NCBI GenBank assembly: GCA_044238605.1
Contig: JBIICY010000002.1
Coordinates: forward strand, 248,001-312,000
Reading direction: 5' to 3'
Length of the DNA stretch: 64,000 nt
Source: UBA10438 sp044238605
GTDB taxonomy: Bacteria > Bacteroidota > Ignavibacteria > Kapaibacteriales > Kapaibacteriaceae
The translations under genes and the position numbers were made by a program. This document shows, piece after piece, positions 1 through 8,895 of this stretch (its first letter is position 1; the number at the start of each line of letters is the position of its first letter). The notes beneath the pieces were generated by a model that made no database searches, had not been told where the DNA came from, and saw only the letters and a list, made by a program, of their open reading frames with translations.

Positions 1-409
1 GCCAAGCGATAAAGCGAGATATCTTATGGGGGTTGGTACGCCTGAAAACATCATTCGCTGTATCGGTCTCGGCGTAGACATGTTCGATTGCGTTATGCCA
101 ACCCGAAATGCTCGCAATGGTACGTTGTTCACTACGCAAGGGCGGGTTAACATCAAGAATGCAACGTGGAAGCAACGGGACGAACCTATTGACCCATTTG
201 TTGGCGTAGACAGCAGCGCAAACTACTCTATGGCGTATCTTCGCCATCTCTTTAACGCGGGAGAAATTCTGGGCCTAATGATCGCAACGGCCCAAAACAT
301 TGGGCTGTACATGTGGCTTGTTCGCCAGGCCCGCGAGAAAATTCTCGACGGTACATTTCGTCAATGGTCTGTCGAGATTATCGAACAACTGAATCAACCT
401 CGAACCTGA
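1..409 (+). CDS. tgt: Queuine tRNA-ribosyltransferase, C-terminal part (5' end outside window)
   Basis: This is the last ~135 residues of tRNA-guanine transglycosylase, which swaps G34 of GUN-anticodon tRNAs for preQ1 during queuosine synthesis. The frame is open from base 2, reading PSDKARYLMGVGTPENI, so the gene starts upstream of the window. The family blocks RYLMGVGTP, DMFDCVMPTRNARNG and SMAYLRHLFNAGEILG are clear, and the Asp of DMFDCVMPTRN is the catalytic nucleophile region. The odd feature is the zinc site. The usual CxCxxC before the AYLxHL block reads V-x-V-x-x-S here, and the later HN pair reads QN, so all four expected ligands are absent. From memory, Bacteroidota Tgt proteins often lack the cysteines, so the enzyme may be functional without zinc. 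yajC follows 23 bp downstream. Confidence 0.93.
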   Translation, partial: PSDKARYLMGVGTPENIIRCIGLGVDMFDCVMPTRNARNGTLFTTQGRVNIKNATWKQRDEPIDPFVGVDSSANYSMAYLRHLFNAGEILGLMIATAQNIGLYMWLVRQAREKILDGTFRQWSVEIIEQLNQPRT

Positions 410-432
410 TAACACAACATAGGAGCACTACC

Positions 433-747
433 ATGCTAGCATTTATTCTGATGGCACAACCGCAAGCAGCTGGAGGCGGCACTGGCGACCAACTGATGTC
501 GTTTTTGATCATGTTCGGCCCCCTTATCGCCATCATGTACTTCATGATTATTCGTCCGCAACAAAAGCGTGCAAAGCAGCATCAGGCACTAGTAGGCTCC
601 ATCAAAAAGGGAGATGCAGTGACGATGTCAGCGGGCATGCATGGCACGGTGCACGAGATTGATGATACAACCGTTACAGTAACAATCGCACCTAACTGCC
701 ACGTAAAGTTCGACAAAGCGTCGATTGCAAACGTGACGTCTAAGTAA
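433..747 (+). CDS. yajC: Preprotein translocase subunit YajC
   Basis: This 104-residue inner-membrane accessory of the Sec translocase (SecDF-YajC) has one N-terminal membrane helix (about residues 22-40, MSFLIMFGPLIAIMYFMII) followed directly by the family signature RPQQKRAKQHQ. A small soluble domain with G-D-x-V and G-x-x-G turns follows. The reading frame is open from 313, but the ATG at 433 has AGGAG at 421-425 and gives the normal YajC length. The tgt-yajC neighbourhood is common in bacteria. secDF would be expected next but is not here; ribBA follows after 9 bp. Confidence 0.93.
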   Translation: MLAFILMAQPQAAGGGTGDQLMSFLIMFGPLIAIMYFMIIRPQQKRAKQHQALVGSIKKGDAVTMSAGMHGTVHEIDDTTVTVTIAPNCHVKFDKASIANVTSK

Positions 748-756
748 ATCTGCATT

Positions 757-1956
757 ATGCTCGATTCGATCGAAGAAGCAGTTACAGACCTTCGCAACGG
801 AAAATGCATCATCGTCGTTGATGATGAAGACCGTGAAAACGAAGGTGATTTGATCTGTTCGGCTGAACTCTGTACCGAGACCAACATCAATTTCATGGCC
901 TCTCAAGGCAAGGGATTGATATGCGTGAGCGTAACGGAACAACGAGCCAGAGAGCTGGACCTGCCGCTGATGGTGTCAGACAATACTGCACTGCACGGTA
1001 CGCGCTTTACTGTGAGCATCGACTACAGCCATGGTACAACCTCAGGCATATCTGTTCACGACAGAACAGCAACTGTCCGTGCAATGGCAGACCAAGACGC
1101 GTGCCCAAGCGATTTTGCCCGTCCGGGTCACATATTCCCTCTAATAGCCGTTAACGGCGGTGTACTTCGCCGTGCTGGACACACAGAGGCCGTGGTAGAT
1201 CTCATGACGCTTGCTGGTCTGAAACCCGTTGGCGTGCTATGCGAGATCTTAAAGGATGACGGATCCATGGCGCGTGTTCCTGATCTTGTGGAAATGGCCA
1301 GAGCGCATGGTCTAAAGATGATCTCAGTTCAGGACCTGATTGCCTACCGCAGACGCACCGAACAACTCGTTATCATGGTGGCCGAGGCTAAGCTTCCAAG
1401 CGACCACGGCGACTTTGTGCTGCGTGTCTTCGAAAATCGACTTGACGGCAAAGAGCATGTAGCCATCATCAAGGGTGATGTGTCCGATGGTACTCCAGTG
1501 CTTGTTCGGGTACACAGCGAATGCCTTACTGGGGATATCTTCGGCTCCCGAAGATGCGACTGTGGTCCACAGCTTCATGCAGCACTTGAGATGATTGAAC
1601 GCGAAGGTCGGGGCGTTGTGCTTTATATGCGCCAGGAGGGACGAGGCATAGGGCTGGTCAATAAGATAAAGGCCTATGCGCTTCAGGAGCAAGGACTAGA
1701 TACTGTAGAGGCCAATACCCACCTTGGGTTTCCTCCCGATCCGCGCGATTATGGCATAGGAGCTCAGATCTTGCACGATCTCGGCATTCGTCACATGCGT
1801 CTAATGACAAACAACCCGAAGAAACGGGTCGGTCTGCAGTCCCACGGTTTAGAGGTTGTAGATCTCGTGCCACTGGAGATTGCGGCCAACGAGGATAATC
1901 AGCAGTATCTCGAGACGAAACGGGATAAAATGGGGCACTTGTTACGACACTTGTAA
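757..1956 (+). CDS. ribBA: Bifunctional 3,4-dihydroxy-2-butanone 4-phosphate synthase / GTP cyclohydrolase II
   Basis: This cytosolic enzyme feeds both branches of riboflavin synthesis: ribulose 5-phosphate to DHBP plus formate, and GTP to the diaminopyrimidine. The N-terminal RibB half (about 1-200) carries the acidic loop DDEDRENEGD (22-31) and GHTEA (141-145). The C-terminal RibA half (about 205-399) carries SECLTGDIFGSRRCDCG with zinc cysteines 256, 267 and 269, and MRQEGRGIGL (291-300). Both halves look complete, and 399 aa is normal for RibBA. The ATG is 9 bp after yajC, so it is probably co-transcribed. A strong terminator follows at 2008. I see no FMN riboswitch upstream. Confidence 0.96.
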   Translation: MLDSIEEAVTDLRNGKCIIVVDDEDRENEGDLICSAELCTETNINFMASQGKGLICVSVTEQRARELDLPLMVSDNTALHGTRFTVSIDYSHGTTSGISVHDRTATVRAMADQDACPSDFARPGHIFPLIAVNGGVLRRAGHTEAVVDLMTLAGLKPVGVLCEILKDDGSMARVPDLVEMARAHGLKMISVQDLIAYRRRTEQLVIMVAEAKLPSDHGDFVLRVFENRLDGKEHVAIIKGDVSDGTPVLVRVHSECLTGDIFGSRRCDCGPQLHAALEMIEREGRGVVLYMRQEGRGIGLVNKIKAYALQEQGLDTVEANTHLGFPPDPRDYGIGAQILHDLGIRHMRLMTNNPKKRVGLQSHGLEVVDLVPLEIAANEDNQQYLETKRDKMGHLLRHL

Positions 1957-2007
1957 ACAGGGTCTTGCAGGGGGGCAGCTCCCTGCGTAGATTAGAAATC
2001 ATTGAGA

Positions 2008-2037
2008 ACAAAGCCGCTCGACGGCTTTGTTTTTTTT
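2008..2037 (+). terminator. Rho-independent terminator after ribBA
   Basis: A perfect 9-bp stem (ACAAAGCCG / CGGCTTTGT, 2008-2016 and 2022-2030) with a CTCGA loop is followed by seven further T residues (2031-2037). It lies 51 bp after the ribBA stop and ends the tgt-yajC-ribBA unit before greA. Confidence 0.93.
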
Positions 2038-2083
2038 ATCAGATCACCACTCAGTTAACACGATACTTACAAAGGACATTTCA

Positions 2084-2560
2084 ATGGCAGGGGATGCAGT
2101 TTACCTTACCAAAGAATATCTGTTACAGCTTCAGGCAGAACTACAGGAATTAACCACAAATGGTCGCCGGGACATCGCCCAGAAGATTGCGGAAGCGCGT
2201 TCTCACGGGGATCTGTCTGAAAATGCTGATTATGATGCTGCAAAGCATGCACAAGAGTTATTGGAGATTCGAATCTCGAAGATGCAAACAACTCTCGGTA
2301 AGGCACAGGTAATCGACAGCAAAGATTTTCCCGATGACAAGGTGTATATCCTGTCCAAGGTGAAGTTGATGAATAAAAAAATCAACAAAACTATCGAGTA
2401 TCAAATGGTTTCGCCGGAAGAAGCAGACTTTGAGCAGAACAAGCTAAGCGTTACAAGTCCTCTCGGTAAGGCATTGTTAGGCAAGATGGTTGGCGAGCAT
2501 GTCGAAACAAAGGTTCCAGCCGGCGTTATTCAATACGAGATTCTGGAGATCTCGAAGTAA
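2084..2560 (+). CDS. greA: Transcription elongation factor GreA
   Basis: This 158-residue factor stimulates cleavage of backtracked RNA in RNA polymerase. The N-terminal coiled-coil hairpin contains the signature IAEARSHGDLSENADYDAAK (positions about 34-53), with the acidic tip residues D and E that coordinate catalytic Mg2+. The C-terminal globular domain ends in GVIQYEILEI. The open frame extends back to 2027, but the ATG at 2084, preceded by AAAGGA (2071-2076), gives the canonical length. It starts shortly after the ribBA terminator, so its promoter must lie in roughly 2038-2070; I see no convincing consensus there. Confidence 0.95.
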   Translation: MAGDAVYLTKEYLLQLQAELQELTTNGRRDIAQKIAEARSHGDLSENADYDAAKHAQELLEIRISKMQTTLGKAQVIDSKDFPDDKVYILSKVKLMNKKINKTIEYQMVSPEEADFEQNKLSVTSPLGKALLGKMVGEHVETKVPAGVIQYEILEISK

Positions 2561-2587
2561 CTTCAGCGAGTAAGGGGGTGGGGCGGC

Positions 2588-4861
2588 ATGATAAGACTAA
2601 CATGTTTCGTCATGGTGCTTTTCGGGTGCGCTGCGTCGTACTCGCAGGTGCCTACTTCTGGGGCTGTCTTATGGCTACGTGCCGACACACTTGTTACCTT
2701 TACCACCCCTTCGGGCGCATCAGAACAAGTATCCACCTGGAAATCACGCGTAGGTGGACATACAGCCACAGCAGGAGCTGGGTCAGCACTCACGAGTAAA
2801 CCGATCAACGGCAAGGCAGGTATTCTGTTTAACGGCGTCTCGTTTCTTGAAGCGCCATCGGTTTTTCCTGTCGGCAAGGATTACACGATCTACCTTGTGA
2901 CGGAGTGGAGTGGCCTACATTCGGCCAACAACATGATCTCAGGTCAGAACCGGGCATTGTTTACAAGTTCACCGGGTCAGCCCACGGTTCTGCATGCTGG
3001 TGACTTCAACCGGTTACTCATGGCAGAGTCGGCACTAAGCGGCCCAACCGTGGTGCGAATCACATATTCTGAGGCAACACGTTTAGCGACCATCGCCCAC
3101 AACGGAAAAGAAGTGGCACGCGGTGAGATTCCGAGTAACATCGATAGCATAATCTATATCGGGGCATATCAGAGGGGATATTGCTATAACGGCACGATAT
3201 CCGAGATCCTCCTGTATAACCGCATTCCGGCAGAGCAGGAACGGTCCGCAATAGAAAAATATCTCCACCAGCGCTACGGAATTCCGCAGTACAAAGAGCC
3301 AGCGCCAAAGTCAGTTTCCATACTTGAGGCGCCAAAGAACCTGGCGGTGGTATCTGCTGGTCGTGCCTACAACATCGTCTATCGCGTCAACACCGAAAAT
3401 GTGCGCTCTGTTAAGATTTACACAGCTACCGGCGGCTTGCCGAGCTTGCGGACCATCTACGACGTTCAAGCAGGATCCACAGACACGATATCTTGGACAT
3501 CACCACCGGCTGGATTCAACGAGTCGACCATTATTGTGATGGCAGACACTGGAAGCCCCCTGCTTGACACCGCATATGTGGCAAAGAGTATTGTCTCGGG
3601 AGTAGCATTCACTGTCACCGGTCAATCAAATTCAATCTTTGGCGATGCAGCAGTATTGCCATCAGCGTATGCTCGAACCTTTGGCAAAAACTTTAGCTCA
3701 TCTGCATCCGACACAGTGTTCTATGGGAGCAAGGCAGATGGTAATGGTGGCGGAATACACGTTGGTGCCTGGGGATTGCACCTACAGAATGCCATTGCTG
3801 ATCAGATGGGGAGTCCATCGCTCTGCATTAATGGTGGCGTGGGCGGAACACGGATCGAGCAGCATCTGCCCGACCAAAGTAATCGGCTGAATAGGGCAAC
3901 GATCTATGGCTCGTGGTTATACCGAATCATCAAGAGTGGTAGACGCGACGATATCCGATGGTTGTTTTGGTATCAGGGTGAATCAAACCATGACACCGAG
4001 GACTACATCAAGCTCTTTGGCCAGCTCTACAATGCATGGAAGGAAGATCTTCCCAATCTCGAATACGTAGTGGTTGTGCAGATTCGCCCCGGTTGCGCAG
4101 GTCCAAACCATGCAAAGCTCCGGGATGAACAGCGTCGTCTTGAATATGCATTTCCCAATGTGATCGTACACGCTGCCAATGCACTACCAGCACACGACGG
4201 ATGTCATTATGGTGGACAAGGCTACGGGGCTCTTGGGTCTCAGTTATTTGATGTGTATCAACGAAACGAGCTCGGTATGCAGCCAGGTGTATATCGGTCT
4301 TCGCCTACGGTGAAGAGGGTTGCACCGATCAACTCAACTACGGTTCGCGTAGAATTCGAAAGGGCAGGCGGACTTCGAATGACATCCGACGTTCTCGTTG
4401 CTGGTGCTGTCCGAACGTCAACTGATGCTTGGTTCGCCGATTCTGATAGTAAGATGCATCCGACCTCCGTTAGTGTATCTGGATCGTCGGTAGTGTTAAC
4501 GTTTCCATCTACTGTGTCTCGTGTTTCATACGTTCCGGATTATGCCTACGACGATGGCACGACAGTGTTTCAAGGTCCATGGCTTGTTAATTCTCAGGGA
4601 GTTGGTGCACTCAGTTTTCATGATGTACCGATTACGACAACAGACATTGAAGATTTCCCTGAATATCCAGACACATCAGACAATCTTCTCATTCAGCAGT
4701 CATCACTACCAACGCATCCAGCACTGCAAAACGTGCGGCACATTTATACAGTCAATGGTGTGCGACTCGATATCGAAGGGAAGGGGGCGGCTGCGCTGCA
4801 ACCGGGCCTGTACTTCATGTTGATCGATTTGCAGCCTCGATGCTTTGTCGTGGTGCCGTAA
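2588..4861 (+). CDS. Secreted SASA-family esterase with LamG-like N-terminus and T9SS-like tail
   Basis: A 757-residue exported protein. Residues 1-20 are a signal peptide. Residues ~25-232 look like a concanavalin/LamG-type jelly roll, with WLRADT near the start and a YNGTISEILLYNR motif near the end. A linker domain is followed by a sialate O-acetylesterase-like (SASA, carbohydrate esterase 6-type) domain at ~340-560. That domain has GQSNS with the likely nucleophile S347, YQGESNHDT, and DGCHYGG supplying D537 and H540. The last ~75 residues (VRHIYTVNGVRLD...LQPGLYFMLI) resemble a type A T9SS sorting domain. It is therefore probably an outer-membrane-exported deacetylase acting on a glycan; the substrate is unknown. 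The start follows a purine-rich stretch 27 bp after greA. Confidence 0.8.
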   Translation: MIRLTCFVMVLFGCAASYSQVPTSGAVLWLRADTLVTFTTPSGASEQVSTWKSRVGGHTATAGAGSALTSKPINGKAGILFNGVSFLEAPSVFPVGKDYTIYLVTEWSGLHSANNMISGQNRALFTSSPGQPTVLHAGDFNRLLMAESALSGPTVVRITYSEATRLATIAHNGKEVARGEIPSNIDSIIYIGAYQRGYCYNGTISEILLYNRIPAEQERSAIEKYLHQRYGIPQYKEPAPKSVSILEAPKNLAVVSAGRAYNIVYRVNTENVRSVKIYTATGGLPSLRTIYDVQAGSTDTISWTSPPAGFNESTIIVMADTGSPLLDTAYVAKSIVSGVAFTVTGQSNSIFGDAAVLPSAYARTFGKNFSSSASDTVFYGSKADGNGGGIHVGAWGLHLQNAIADQMGSPSLCINGGVGGTRIEQHLPDQSNRLNRATIYGSWLYRIIKSGRRDDIRWLFWYQGESNHDTEDYIKLFGQLYNAWKEDLPNLEYVVVVQIRPGCAGPNHAKLRDEQRRLEYAFPNVIVHAANALPAHDGCHYGGQGYGALGSQLFDVYQRNELGMQPGVYRSSPTVKRVAPINSTTVRVEFERAGGLRMTSDVLVAGAVRTSTDAWFADSDSKMHPTSVSVSGSSVVLTFPSTVSRVSYVPDYAYDDGTTVFQGPWLVNSQGVGALSFHDVPITTTDIEDFPEYPDTSDNLLIQQSSLPTHPALQNVRHIYTVNGVRLDIEGKGAAALQPGLYFMLIDLQPRCFVVVP

Positions 4862-4885
4862 GCTTATTCAGCAGTATTTTTGACC

Positions 4886-5740
4886 ATGGCTTGGTTTCTA
4901 CGCAAAAACAAAAACATCACTCCTGAACAACAACAGAGAGAGATGCCAGACGGGCTCTGGACGAAGTGTCCGGAATGTTCGACGATTATTTACCGCAAGG
5001 AACTCGAGGAGCATGCATTCACATGTCCGTCGTGTTCGCATCATTTCCGTATTGGAAGCTCAAAGTATATCGACGTGCTCTTCGATCAGGGTACGTTTAG
5101 AGAAACTGATTCAAATGTGCGTTCGGCAGACCCTCTCGAGTTTGTTGATACACGTCCGTACAAAGCTCGATTGAAAGAGGCCTATTCGCGCAGTGATCTT
5201 CCCGATGCTGTTACCACAGGACACGGCACGATTCATGGATTGCCAATATCGTTTGGATGCATGAATTTCGGCTTCATTGGCGGTTCGATGGGTAGCGTGG
5301 TCGGGGAGAAGTTTGTGCGTGCAGGTCGCCGGGCACTTGACGGCAACATGCCCTTTGTGTTCATAAGCGCTTCCGGTGGTGCTCGTATGCAAGAAGCAGC
5401 GCTGTCTCTTATGCAGATGGCAAAAACGAGTGCATTTCTGTCCGAACTCGGTGAAGCAGGCCTGCCCTACATCTCTATTCTCACGGACCCAACAACTGGT
5501 GGTGTGAGCGCTTCGTACGCTATGCTTGGGGATGTGATCATTGCAGAGCCAAAGGCGCTCATCGGATTTGCAGGTCCACGAGTGATTGAGCAAACTATAC
5601 GGCGAAAGCTCCCTGAGGGGTTTCAGCGTTCTGAGTTTCTGCTGGAGCATGGATTTGTTGATATGGTGGTTCCTCGCAAGGAACTAAAGCGACAGCTTCA
5701 CACTGTGTTAACGCACCTTATGGGTAACCGCCATGCGTAA
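4886..5740 (+). CDS. accD: Acetyl-CoA carboxylase carboxyltransferase subunit beta
   Basis: This subunit transfers CO2 from carboxybiotin to acetyl-CoA, the first step of fatty-acid synthesis, and works with AccA, which is not in this window. The N-terminal zinc ribbon has C28-x2-C31 and C47-x2-C50. The crotonase-fold domain carries SASGGARMQE and DPTTGGVSASYAMLGD. The frame is open from a TTG at 4880, but the ATG at 4886 gives MAWFLRKNKNITPEQQ, which matches the usual AccD N-terminus. Length is 284 aa, typical. The 3' end overlaps the arginase gene by 8 bp, so translation is probably coupled. Confidence 0.95.
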   Translation: MAWFLRKNKNITPEQQQREMPDGLWTKCPECSTIIYRKELEEHAFTCPSCSHHFRIGSSKYIDVLFDQGTFRETDSNVRSADPLEFVDTRPYKARLKEAYSRSDLPDAVTTGHGTIHGLPISFGCMNFGFIGGSMGSVVGEKFVRAGRRALDGNMPFVFISASGGARMQEAALSLMQMAKTSAFLSELGEAGLPYISILTDPTTGGVSASYAMLGDVIIAEPKALIGFAGPRVIEQTIRRKLPEGFQRSEFLLEHGFVDMVVPRKELKRQLHTVLTHLMGNRHA

Positions 5741-6650
5741 CTCTACCCGCATCAGGATGCTAGGATTTCCCATTGACCTCGGTGCCGACAGGCGCGGCGT
5801 TGACATGGGCCCTTCAGCAATGCGGATTGCCGACCTTGATATCAAACTCGAATCGTTGGGATATACGGTCGTTGATGAAGGCGATATTCCCATCCGAAAC
5901 ATCGAAGTTCAAGAACTGCAGGATCAGCATCTCAAGTATTTGCCTGAGGTTACAGAGATGTCTACGATTTTATCCGGACGGGTAAAATCGATTCTCGATG
6001 ATGGTGATTTCCCGTTAATCCTCGGCGGCGACCACTCCATGAGCATCGGCTCACTCGCCGGCATAGGAGCACACTGCAGGGAACATGCAAAGCGGCTGGG
6101 CGTGATCTGGATAGACGCGCATGCAGACATGAACACAGCTGAAACAACGCCAAGTGGAAACATTCACGGCATGCCCGTAGCCGTAGCCATGGGCATTGGC
6201 CATCCTGGCCTTACGTGCATCGGGGGTGATTTCCCAAAGCTTGCCCCAGAGAACCTTGCCATGATTGGCCTTCGTAGCATCGATCCCGGTGAGCGCGAGC
6301 TCATTCACAAGCTTGGGATTCAGGCCTATACGATGTTTGACGTAGATCGACTTGGCATGTACGAGATCGCCTCTCGCGTAATAGAAGACATGGCGCGCAA
6401 GGTTGACCATGTGCATATATCGTTTGATGTGGATAGTGTAGACCCAGTTGTTGCTCCAGGAGTTGGAACACCAGTTAGCGGGGGACTAACACTTCGTGAA
6501 TCTCATCTGCTAATGGAAATGATCTCGCAGCTTGATGCGTATGGTTCGCTTGAGGTCGCTGAGGTAAATCCTGTACTTGACGACAGGAACCGAACGGCAG
6601 AGTTTGCCGTAGAAATCATCGCATCGTCCCTTGGCAAGCGAATCTTGTAA
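5733..6650 (+). CDS. rocF: Arginase
   Basis: A 305-residue manganese hydrolase converting arginine to ornithine and urea. All metal-ligand motifs of the ureohydrolase family are present: GGDHS (H101), DAHAD (D128, H130, D132) and SFDVDSVDP (D232, D234). The SGNIHGMPVA loop (141-150) is the form typical of arginase rather than agmatinase. It overlaps accD by 8 bp. No urease or ornithine-using gene is visible nearby, so the downstream use of ornithine is unknown. Confidence 0.92.
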   Translation: MRNSTRIRMLGFPIDLGADRRGVDMGPSAMRIADLDIKLESLGYTVVDEGDIPIRNIEVQELQDQHLKYLPEVTEMSTILSGRVKSILDDGDFPLILGGDHSMSIGSLAGIGAHCREHAKRLGVIWIDAHADMNTAETTPSGNIHGMPVAVAMGIGHPGLTCIGGDFPKLAPENLAMIGLRSIDPGERELIHKLGIQAYTMFDVDRLGMYEIASRVIEDMARKVDHVHISFDVDSVDPVVAPGVGTPVSGGLTLRESHLLMEMISQLDAYGSLEVAEVNPVLDDRNRTAEFAVEIIASSLGKRIL

Positions 6651-6662
6651 CCCAACGTTATC

Positions 6663-7502
6663 ATGTATTGCAGGTACTGCGTATCGGTCGGCATCACCCT
6701 ACTGGCCGCAATTGGCACCGTTCTGCCGTCCTATTCACAGACATTGTCCCGATTGCAGTCTACAAACTTTGTGCGCTCTGCCGGATTGCGTATTGAACCG
6801 GGTCTGAGCTATACCTGGGGTACATCGGCACGGGAATTTTTCGAGGACTACGCTGGTGTGCTAGGGGGCATACGGCGTGAATTCGACACACCGATCTCCG
6901 GTACACTCCGGATTTCCCGGCACCTTGACGAACACCAGTCGGCGGGAATTGTTGTGGGCTTCCTCCGCTCAACGCTGCGAGAGAACTACAACTTCATCCC
7001 TGCACGAATGAACCCTGCATTGGCACCAGCACAGAACATAACCCAGAACATCAATCTGGAGACGATACCGTTGATGCTTTGCTACGACATTTACCCTGTG
7101 GACCGGCAGTTCACTTCCTATGTTGGCGCTGCTGCTGGAATTGGCTTTTCGCATCTGCGATGGTTTGAAGACATCACAAGTTCTTCCAACCGTGGGGCAC
7201 GTAGCAAGGGCCTGCGGTTTGATAGTTGGCTCTATCATGTAGTCCTTGAAGCACGGACCGGAGTTTCACTAGGGTTCGATGGGAGCGTGGAATCTGCATT
7301 TAGGTCTGGACTCCGGTTTGAATGTTCATACAGGTACATCCCCGTAAGGGGACAATTCATGGAGAATGTAGCAAAGAGCTTTACGGCTCAGCCCCCTTCC
7401 CGTCTACGCGAATCCTACACGATCGACGTAGGTGGGATCAGTGTCCATGTAGGAATTATGATTGTTCTGCGTCATACTGAAAGACCGCGCAGAACACCTT
7501 GA
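6663..7502 (+). CDS. Predicted outer-membrane beta-barrel protein
   Basis: A 279-residue protein with a signal peptide (~1-26, ending SYSQ) followed by alternating-hydrophobicity strands rich in aromatic and glycine residues, for example YTWGTS, GIVVGFLRSTL, YVGAAAGIGFSHLRWF and GLRFECSYRYIP. The last strand is VHVGIMIVLRH, and no soluble catalytic motif is visible. This pattern fits the small porin-like barrels common in Bacteroidota and Chlorobiota. It begins 12 bp after arginase and is probably in the same transcript. The family assignment rests on pattern alone. Confidence 0.6.
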   Translation: MYCRYCVSVGITLLAAIGTVLPSYSQTLSRLQSTNFVRSAGLRIEPGLSYTWGTSAREFFEDYAGVLGGIRREFDTPISGTLRISRHLDEHQSAGIVVGFLRSTLRENYNFIPARMNPALAPAQNITQNINLETIPLMLCYDIYPVDRQFTSYVGAAAGIGFSHLRWFEDITSSSNRGARSKGLRFDSWLYHVVLEARTGVSLGFDGSVESAFRSGLRFECSYRYIPVRGQFMENVAKSFTAQPPSRLRESYTIDVGGISVHVGIMIVLRHTERPRRTP

Positions 7503-7578
7503 TGTTGTGAACCACATTGACTATGTTGAGGGTGATAGCACGGATCGTTCTTCTCATCATTCATGTTAGGAGGTTTCG

Positions 7579-7881
7579 ATGGATATCCATGTCACAGCCC
7601 GGCACTGCACGATTACAGAGGCTGAGAATACGACAGTTGTGGAGACTGCAATGTCGTTTGAGCGGTACGGCAACTCAATCCTTCGGGTTGATGCCATCAT
7701 TGACAAAGATCCTCTAGATCGTATCTGCGAGTTCACAGTGAAAATCCAGGGTCAGTTACTCGTCGCAAAAGAATCAGCAGCAGACGTCACCAAGGCGGTT
7801 CATGATGCGGGTGAGAAGATTCACCGACAGCTAAGTCGCATACATGACAAAGTTTCAACGATCCGCCCCCAACAGGCATAA
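7579..7881 (+). CDS. hpf: Ribosome hibernation promoting factor, short form
   Basis: A 100-residue RaiA/HPF protein that binds the 30S decoding site and helps inactivate ribosomes under starvation. It starts MDIHVTARHCTITEA and keeps the beta-alpha fold of the family, with VTKAVHDAGEKIHRQLSRI as the conserved second helix. The long-form C-terminal dimerisation domain is absent. It has the best Shine-Dalgarno in the region, AGGAGG at 7568-7573, suggesting strong translation. hprK follows 6 bp downstream. Confidence 0.9.
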   Translation: MDIHVTARHCTITEAENTTVVETAMSFERYGNSILRVDAIIDKDPLDRICEFTVKIQGQLLVAKESAADVTKAVHDAGEKIHRQLSRIHDKVSTIRPQQA

Positions 7882-7887
7882 CCTATA

Positions 7888-8895
7888 ATGCACGTCCCCA
7901 ATGCCGTCCGCAAGGAGTTCGTCACCGTTCGAGAACTTCTTGCCGGGCCTGTTCATCTGCGACCGCTAACTGGTGATATCGGTCTTGATAATCACATTAC
8001 AGACAAGAGTCTTCACCGACCTCAGCTCGCACTAACTGGGTTTACAGAGTTGTTTACGTATTACCGAGTACAGCTCTTTGGTAACACCGAGTTTTATTAC
8101 CTGAAAAGTTTGTCGCCTGATGCGCGAAGAGCGGCCTTTCAGACGATTTGCTCTTTTAACGTACCCGTGATTGTCTGTGCTAACGACCACGTGCTCGATG
8201 CTGAACTGCTCCACATTGCTCAAGAGCATGGTGTGGCGGTCCTTACAACACCCTTCGATACCACAAAGACAATCTACGTCCTGAGCGAATACCTAGATGA
8301 TCAGTTCGCAGAGCAAGTAACACTTCATGGTTCATTCGTTGATGTTTACGGAATCGGAATGTTGTTCGTAGGTCACAGTGGTATCGGCAAGAGTGAGATC
8401 GCACTTGATCTCGTCGAACGAGGCCATCGCCTTGTAGCCGATGACGCAACCATGCTCACAAAGAAGCGTGAAAGTGTGCTCATGGGCACCGGCTCCTCGC
8501 TGGTAAAGCATCTGGTCGAGATACGTGGCCTTGGGCTGATCGATGTTCGACAGATGTTCGGGGTGCGCGCCATCCGTTTTCAAAAGAGATTAGAGCTGAT
8601 AGTTGAACTTGAAGACTATAATGAGATTCATGAGTACGACAGACTGGGTACGGGAGAATCCACAATCTCGATCTTGGGTGTGTCGATACCATCGGTGAAA
8701 CTCCCAATATTCCCGGGCAAGAACGTAACCGTGATCTCTGAAACCATTGCTCTAAATCACCTGTTAAAGACATACGGCTATAACGCTGCACAAACATTCG
8801 AGCAGAACCTACAACGACATCTCGAAGCAAAAGCAACATCTCAAACAACTCAGGATTTACGAAGTGTCACATATTTCCAAAGTGATGATGAATAA
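7888..8895 (+). CDS. hprK: HPr kinase/phosphorylase
   Basis: A 335-residue bifunctional enzyme that phosphorylates or dephosphorylates HPr at its regulatory serine. The N-terminal domain spans ~1-135. The C-terminal catalytic domain has the Walker A loop GHSGIGKS (162-169) and the family signature EIRGLGLIDVRQMFG (~211-225). No HPr (ptsH), EI or PTS permease gene is seen here. In lineages lacking sugar PTS, HprK is thought to serve regulation rather than transport. The close pairing with hpf suggests a nutrient-stress module. Its end overlaps the next gene by about 11 bp. Confidence 0.94.
   Translation: MHVPNAVRKEFVTVRELLAGPVHLRPLTGDIGLDNHITDKSLHRPQLALTGFTELFTYYRVQLFGNTEFYYLKSLSPDARRAAFQTICSFNVPVIVCANDHVLDAELLHIAQEHGVAVLTTPFDTTKTIYVLSEYLDDQFAEQVTLHGSFVDVYGIGMLFVGHSGIGKSEIALDLVERGHRLVADDATMLTKKRESVLMGTGSSLVKHLVEIRGLGLIDVRQMFGVRAIRFQKRLELIVELEDYNEIHEYDRLGTGESTISILGVSIPSVKLPIFPGKNVTVISETIALNHLLKTYGYNAAQTFEQNLQRHLEAKATSQTTQDLRSVTYFQSDDE

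Noticed and set aside
700..757. FMN riboswitch before ribBA
   Set aside because: The gene starts 9 bp after yajC, leaving no room for the aptamer.
5111..5650. 179-residue antisense ORF in accD
   Set aside because: It lies wholly inside accD on the other strand, with no domain-like composition or Shine-Dalgarno.
8480..8848. 122-residue antisense ORF in hprK
   Set aside because: A shadow of the coding strand; composition matches the complement of HprK motifs.
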